DNA of 64,000 nt, from the NCBI GenBank assembly GCA_910584905.1, contig CAJUCQ010000023.1:35107-99106 (forward strand), in the 5' to 3' direction. Below are positions 60,733 to 64,000 of the stretch, piece after piece; the first letter of the stretch is position 1, and every line of letters begins with the position of its first letter. The stretch is from an uncultured Muribaculaceae bacterium. Its GTDB lineage: Bacteria > Bacteroidota > Bacteroidia > Bacteroidales > Muribaculaceae. The notes under the pieces were generated by a model. It did no database searches and was not told where the DNA came from. It saw only the letters and a program-made list of their open reading frames with translations. The position numbers were made by a program, and so were the translations under genes.

Positions 60733-62958
60733 ATGAAAAAGATAGTATCTATTTTCGGCCTCGGCGCGGTGATAGCGCTCGGCCTCGGCAGCTGCTCGAA
60801 CGAGGACATCCTGCCCACGGGCGAAGGGCGCGTGCTCATCGACGCAAAAGTGAACAGCGATGTCAAGGTGGCATCTCGCGCCGACCTGACGGCGACACAG
60901 GAAGAACTCGCGGCCGACTGCCGCGTGTGGATTTCAAACTCCAAGGGCCTCGTGCGCCGCTGGCAGGGACTTGAAAACATCCCTCAGGGCGGAATCACGC
61001 TTCTGAGCGACCACTACGTGGCCGAGGCATGGACCGGCGACTCGGTTAGCGCCGCATGGGACAAGCGCTGGTTCAAGGGACGTCAGGAATTCGACGTCAA
61101 AGCCGGCGAAGTAAGCCGCGTGAATCTCGTGTGCAAAATCGCCAATACGCTCGCAACCGTCGCCTATGACGGAAGCGTCGACGACGTGCTGACGGACTAT
61201 ACACTGACGGTGGGCCACAGCCGCGGCACCCTCACCTTCGAGGGCCGCGACGAGCGCACGGGCTACTTCATGATGCCTCAGGCCGACAAAGACCTGACGT
61301 GGAAGCTTCAGGGCACGCTCAAGTCGGACGGGTCGCTCTACACCAAGGAGGGCTACATCGCCGACGTGCGTCAGGCATACAAGTATAATATCAAAATCTC
61401 GTGTCAGGCGCAGAGCGAGGAGTTCGGCGGCGTTTACTTCGACGTGAAAGTCGATCCGACCGAGGTGGAGGTGAACGACGAAATCATCATCACACTCGCT
61501 CCCGAAATCGAGGGCTACGGCTTTGCGCTCGCCGAGCCGGTGCTTGGCGAACAGGGCACGCTTACGCGGCGCTCGGTATTCGTCAAGAGCGCCACGACGC
61601 TTAAAGGCGTGGAGCTTGAGAGCGAAGATTTCACGACGCTCCTCGGGCTCAGCGGCACGAACGTAGAGCTCTTGAACATGAGCACGGCAGTGGCCGGTCA
61701 GGTCAAAGACGGCGGTATCAGCTTCAGCTATATGCCTGCCGACGACGGGACGTCGATGATGAAAATCAGCTTCGAGAAGGAGTATGCCGGCCGCCTCGAA
61801 AACGGCATCCATACCATCACCATCAGAGCGACAGACGCCAACGACAAGACGAGCACGGCCACGCTGACCTACAACGTGAGCGATGCGGCGGCGCTTCTTG
61901 ACGAGGCAACGGTGGCTGATGTGTGGACGTACACAGCCACGGTGCGCGGCACCGTAAGCAAGGAGGACGTAAGCACGGTGGCCTTCAAATACCGCAAGTC
62001 CGGCACCTCGACATGGACCGAGGCCGCGGCTACGGACGAGGCCGGCGAATCCGGCCCCTTCGCCAAGGGCACGCGCATCAAGGCCGACCTCAGCGGTCTT
62101 GACGCTGCAACGAGCTATGAGTTCGTGCTTGAGGCCGATGACTTCAAGACCGACGTGAAGAACTTTACGACCGGAACGGCGCTCCAGCTCCCGAATGCAT
62201 CGTTCGAGAACTGGCAGGGCAAGTCGCCGCTGCTGATTTACGGCGCAGGCGAGGAAATGTTCTGGGACAGCGGCAACCACGGCTCGGCCACGCTGAAAAA
62301 GAACGTGACGGTGTCGACGAGCGCAATGAAACACAGCGGCAGCCTCGCCATCTCGCTTGAGTCGCAGAAGGTAACACTCTTCGGCATAGGCAAGTTCGCC
62401 GCCGGTAATGTGTTTGTCGGGCAGTATCTCCAGACCGACGGCACCGACGGCGTGCTCGGCTGGGGCCGCGCATTCACGGGTCGTCCCCGCCAACTGAAGG
62501 TCTGGACCCACTACACTTCGGCTACGGTGGAATACGCCGATGCCGCAGGCGCTCCCGAGGACGTGGCCAAGGGCAAAGCCGACAAGGGCGTCATCTACGT
62601 GGCGCTGATGGATGACCACACGGAGTCGTACACAATCGGCAGCAAGGGCGTTCCGACAGGACTGACAGCGGGACAGACGGTGAACTATCCCGTGGTGGTC
62701 AAAACGAGCGAAAGCCAGCGCCGCCTCTTTGAAGTGGACGGCCGCGACAAGGAGCACGTAATCGCCTACGGTGTCCACGAGTTCGAGGGCACGACACAGG
62801 GTTCGGAACTTGTCGAAGTGACCATTGACATTGACTATCGCATGAGAGACGTCATTCCGTCATACATCATCCTCACGGCGTCGGCCTCGAAGGGCGGCGA
62901 CTATTTCACGGGCGGCAATTCGAAGCTCGTGCTTGATGACGTGGAACTCGTCTACTAA
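60733..62958 (+). CDS. DUF4493 lipoprotein with Fn3-like and PCMD-type domains (third of three)
   Basis: A 741-aa lipoprotein, signal peptide ending LGSC (Cys18). DUF4493 domain about 30-230 (ERTGYFMMPQADKDL), beta domains about 235-390, an Fn3-like domain about 395-480 (ADLSGLDAATSYEFVLEADD), and a PCMD domain about 485-741, opening NASFENWQGKS and ending KLVLDDVELVY. It parallels the first protein in plan while being diverged. Likely a surface structural or glycan-binding component together with its neighbours. Confidence 0.82.
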   Translation: MKKIVSIFGLGAVIALGLGSCSNEDILPTGEGRVLIDAKVNSDVKVASRADLTATQEELAADCRVWISNSKGLVRRWQGLENIPQGGITLLSDHYVAEAWTGDSVSAAWDKRWFKGRQEFDVKAGEVSRVNLVCKIANTLATVAYDGSVDDVLTDYTLTVGHSRGTLTFEGRDERTGYFMMPQADKDLTWKLQGTLKSDGSLYTKEGYIADVRQAYKYNIKISCQAQSEEFGGVYFDVKVDPTEVEVNDEIIITLAPEIEGYGFALAEPVLGEQGTLTRRSVFVKSATTLKGVELESEDFTTLLGLSGTNVELLNMSTAVAGQVKDGGISFSYMPADDGTSMMKISFEKEYAGRLENGIHTITIRATDANDKTSTATLTYNVSDAAALLDEATVADVWTYTATVRGTVSKEDVSTVAFKYRKSGTSTWTEAAATDEAGESGPFAKGTRIKADLSGLDAATSYEFVLEADDFKTDVKNFTTGTALQLPNASFENWQGKSPLLIYGAGEEMFWDSGNHGSATLKKNVTVSTSAMKHSGSLAISLESQKVTLFGIGKFAAGNVFVGQYLQTDGTDGVLGWGRAFTGRPRQLKVWTHYTSATVEYADAAGAPEDVAKGKADKGVIYVALMDDHTESYTIGSKGVPTGLTAGQTVNYPVVVKTSESQRRLFEVDGRDKEHVIAYGVHEFEGTTQGSELVEVTIDIDYRMRDVIPSYIILTASASKGGDYFTGGNSKLVLDDVELVY

Positions 62959-62970
62959 AGCAACAATAAG

Positions 62971-63008
62971 AGTCGCCGCGGCCGACAAGCGGAACGGTCG
63001 CGGCGACT
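62971..63008 (+). terminator. Hairpin after the DUF4493 operon
   Basis: AGTCGCCGCG (62971-62980) pairs with CGCGGCGACT (62999-63008); the inner CCG/CGG extends it. The tail is pyrimidine-rich (TCCCTCCCCTCTTT) rather than a T run. Confidence 0.65.
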
Positions 63009-63149
63009 TCCCTCCCCTCTTTCCGGGCCAGCGCGCGAGGCGCCCGCCTTCATCCGCACGCATCACCGAATGCGAACCTTCAGACGCCGCGCGGCGTTTA
63101 TATATTATATCAAATCCGATAAGTACAACTGATCAATTCAAGAAAAAAG

Positions 63150-63236
63150 ATGAACAACAACGTTTTTAACTATGCAAAGAAGGCCGTAAAGTGGTATATC
63201 AACGCCACGGCCGAGGTTTATAACAACCGCCACTGA
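63150..63236 (+). CDS. 28-aa micro-ORF, putative small protein
   Basis: ATG at 63150, preceded by an A-rich stretch (AGAAAAAAG) typical of Bacteroidetes translation initiation, ends at TGA 63236. The product starts MNNNVFNYAKKAVKWYIN and has basic and aromatic residues spaced as in an amphipathic helix. A Rho-independent terminator lies 58 bp downstream and hairpins upstream, so it may be an independent transcript. I recall similar short Trp/Tyr-containing peptides in Bacteroidales genomes but cannot verify homology here. Confidence 0.5.
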   Translation: MNNNVFNYAKKAVKWYINATAEVYNNRH

Positions 63237-63286
63237 CAACACGAACGCGACACCGGCCGAAGGGCGATGCCGCAAAGTAAATAACC

Positions 63287-63408
63287 GAAAAGCAACCGCG
63301 CCGACGCGCGGTTTTTTTGTTGTCAGCGCCCGAATTCGTATGAAACAGAAAAGCAACCGCGCCGACGCGCGTTTTTTTTTGTTGTCAGCGCCCGAATTCG
63401 TATGAAAT
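63287..63408. repeat. 61-bp tandem duplication (two copies) of a terminator and gene end
   Basis: Copy 1 is 63287-63347, copy 2 is 63348-63408. Each holds AAGCAACCGCGC-CGAC-GCGCG, a T run, and then the last codons (YEFGR and stop) of the minus-strand barrel gene. The copies differ in the hairpin/T-run junction (GT7 against T9) and at the last bases. Confidence 0.92.
63295..63318 (+). terminator. Terminator in repeat copy 1
   Basis: ACCGCGC-CGAC-GCGCGGT followed by T's; probably stops the micro-ORF transcript. The second repeat copy carries the same hairpin with a nine-T run. Confidence 0.75.
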
Positions 63409-63912
63409 TGTCAGGCCGAGGGAGCTGAGGGTGACGCTGTCGCGTCCGTACCAACTCCAGTTGTTGCCGGAGGTAAGGAGCTGATATGTGAGGGCCACGG
63501 TGAAGGCATGGGCGGGGTTGTTGCGGTCGACGGGGATACGGGCGCCGACGGACGGGCGGAAGTAGAACTGCGTTGTGCCGCTCATGCGTCCGTTCTGAAG
63601 GAGCAGGTAGCTGTCGCCCAAGAGCCAAGCGGCACCGAGCTTGACGCCTGCGTAGAGCTTGACGGGGGAGCCTGTCGGGATGTTGAAGCGGAAGTCGGAG
63701 AAGACGGGAATCATGGCTTTTGTCTTGGCCGAGGGGGGGTCGACCCATTCGGGGCGGTCGAAGCCCGAGAGGGAGGCCGGAATCGCGGAGTCGCCTCCGG
63801 CCATCACGGCGTCGACCCCGAGGCCTGCGCCCATGAAAAACAAGTCGGCGTACTGAAATCCCTGCGAGGTTGAAACTCCGAACGCGAGTTCGGGATAAGA
63901 ACTTAATGATTT
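63385..63912 (-). pseudogene. Truncated outer-membrane beta-barrel protein
   Basis: The open frame from 63912 down to the stop at 63385 encodes about 175 residues of an outer-membrane barrel: YPELAFGVSTSQGFQYADL, FSDFRFNIPTGSPVKLYAGVKLG, FRPSVGARIPV, and a last strand LGLTISYEFGR. In this frame there is no ATG near the 5' end and no signal peptide; the first plausible codon is TTG at 63843, which would cut into the domain. A separate ATG at 63931 is in another frame, so a frameshift or a deletion of the N-terminus is likely. Its 3' end is duplicated by the adjacent tandem repeat. Confidence 0.6.
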
Positions 63913-63964
63913 TCAACCAATCAAAAGACATAGAGTATTGGGCGGCCTTTCAAGGTCGCCTGAT

Positions 63965-64000
63965 TTATTTGTACAGTTTGGTGTTGTTAATCCCAGAGGA
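63965..64000 (-). CDS. Possible C-terminal end of a further minus-strand gene
   Basis: One minus-strand frame runs in from the window edge and ends at TAA 63967-63965 with the residues SSGINNTKLYK. A small hairpin (GGCGACCTTG with its partner, about 63939-63960) lies between it and the barrel fragment. Too short to identify. Confidence 0.3.
   Translation of the reverse strand, partial: SSGINNTKLYK

Larger units (their letters stand above)
62959..63384. other. 426-bp region after the DUF4493 operon
   Basis: Holds a hairpin at 62971-63008, a second G/C palindrome at 63084-63097 followed by TTTATATATT, a 28-codon ORF at 63150-63236, and the first part of a 61-bp tandem duplication. No larger gene. 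Confidence 0.7.

Noticed and set aside
60934..62778. 614-codon open frame on the minus strand opposite the third DUF4493 gene
   Set aside because: Antisense shadow: the + frame has a lipobox, domain signatures and operon spacing, while the minus product is Arg/His/Cys-rich without recognisable domains.

Overview
The window looks like chromosomal DNA from a GC-rich member of the Bacteroidales; gene content and the closest family resemblances suggest a Muribaculaceae-like gut bacterium, but the rank below order is inference. The reasons are the many TAnnTTTG (-7) promoter boxes with TTTG about 20 bp upstream that are typical of this phylum, a six-subunit Nqr sodium pump, families mostly confined to Bacteroidetes (DUF4493/PCMD lipoproteins, DUF6089, DUF6242, the BamA-OmpH-OmpH cluster, a class I fumarase of FumA type), and near absence of Shine-Dalgarno sequences. 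About 50 protein genes are packed tightly and almost all lie on the + strand. I see no rRNA, tRNA, CRISPR array, complete insertion sequence or prophage.

Layout. 1-1.2 kb, minus strand: start of prfC and a complete rmlD. 1.27-5 kb: OmpA-like lipoprotein, dCMP deaminase, carboxy-terminal processing protease, 5-formyl-THF cyclo-ligase. 5.1-11.1 kb: nqrABCDEF. 11.1-12.9 kb: cell-wall amidase and MCE/MlaD protein, closed by a strong terminator. 13.3-14.7 kb: dnaA. 14.7-15.2 kb: a 517-bp gap with an orphan promoter and a 117-bp element bounded by a perfect 15-bp inverted repeat. 15.2-22.5 kb: coiled-coil membrane protein, MgtC family, CPA2 antiporter, purM-like AIR synthase, MltF-like lytic transglycosylase, DUF3332 protein. 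22.6-27.7 kb: a three-gene operon (5'-nucleotidase, NagZ-AmiE-type fusion, GNAT acetyltransferase). 27.8-36.3 kb: His/Lys-rich lipoprotein, then putrescine synthesis genes (agmatine deiminase, N-carbamoylputrescine amidase), two UvrD/PcrA helicases around a DUF4250 gene, and carboxynorspermidine decarboxylase. 36.3-42.5 kb: glycosyltransferase, RadC, YpfJ-like zinc metallopeptidase, RibD, DUF6242 lipoprotein, DUF6089 barrel. 42.5-47.1 kb: uppS, bamA and two OmpH/Skp chaperones. 47.3-56.7 kb: fumarase, a giant alpha-2-macroglobulin-like protein, groES-groEL. 56.9-63 kb: operon of three DUF4493 surface lipoproteins. 63-64 kb: a 28-codon micro-ORF, a tandem duplication, and a truncated outer-membrane barrel on the minus strand.

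Themes. Envelope biogenesis dominates: BamA, Skp-like chaperones, UppS, MltF, the amidase, the MCE protein, the NagZ-AmiE fusion and the macroglobulin. Energy metabolism is represented by Nqr and fumarase. Polyamine genes sit on both sides of the helicase pair. The least explained parts are the 15-kb element, the overlap of a terminator with a sigma-54-like promoter before groES, a strand-composition switch between about 30.3 and 33.7 kb, and the repeat-rich end of the window.
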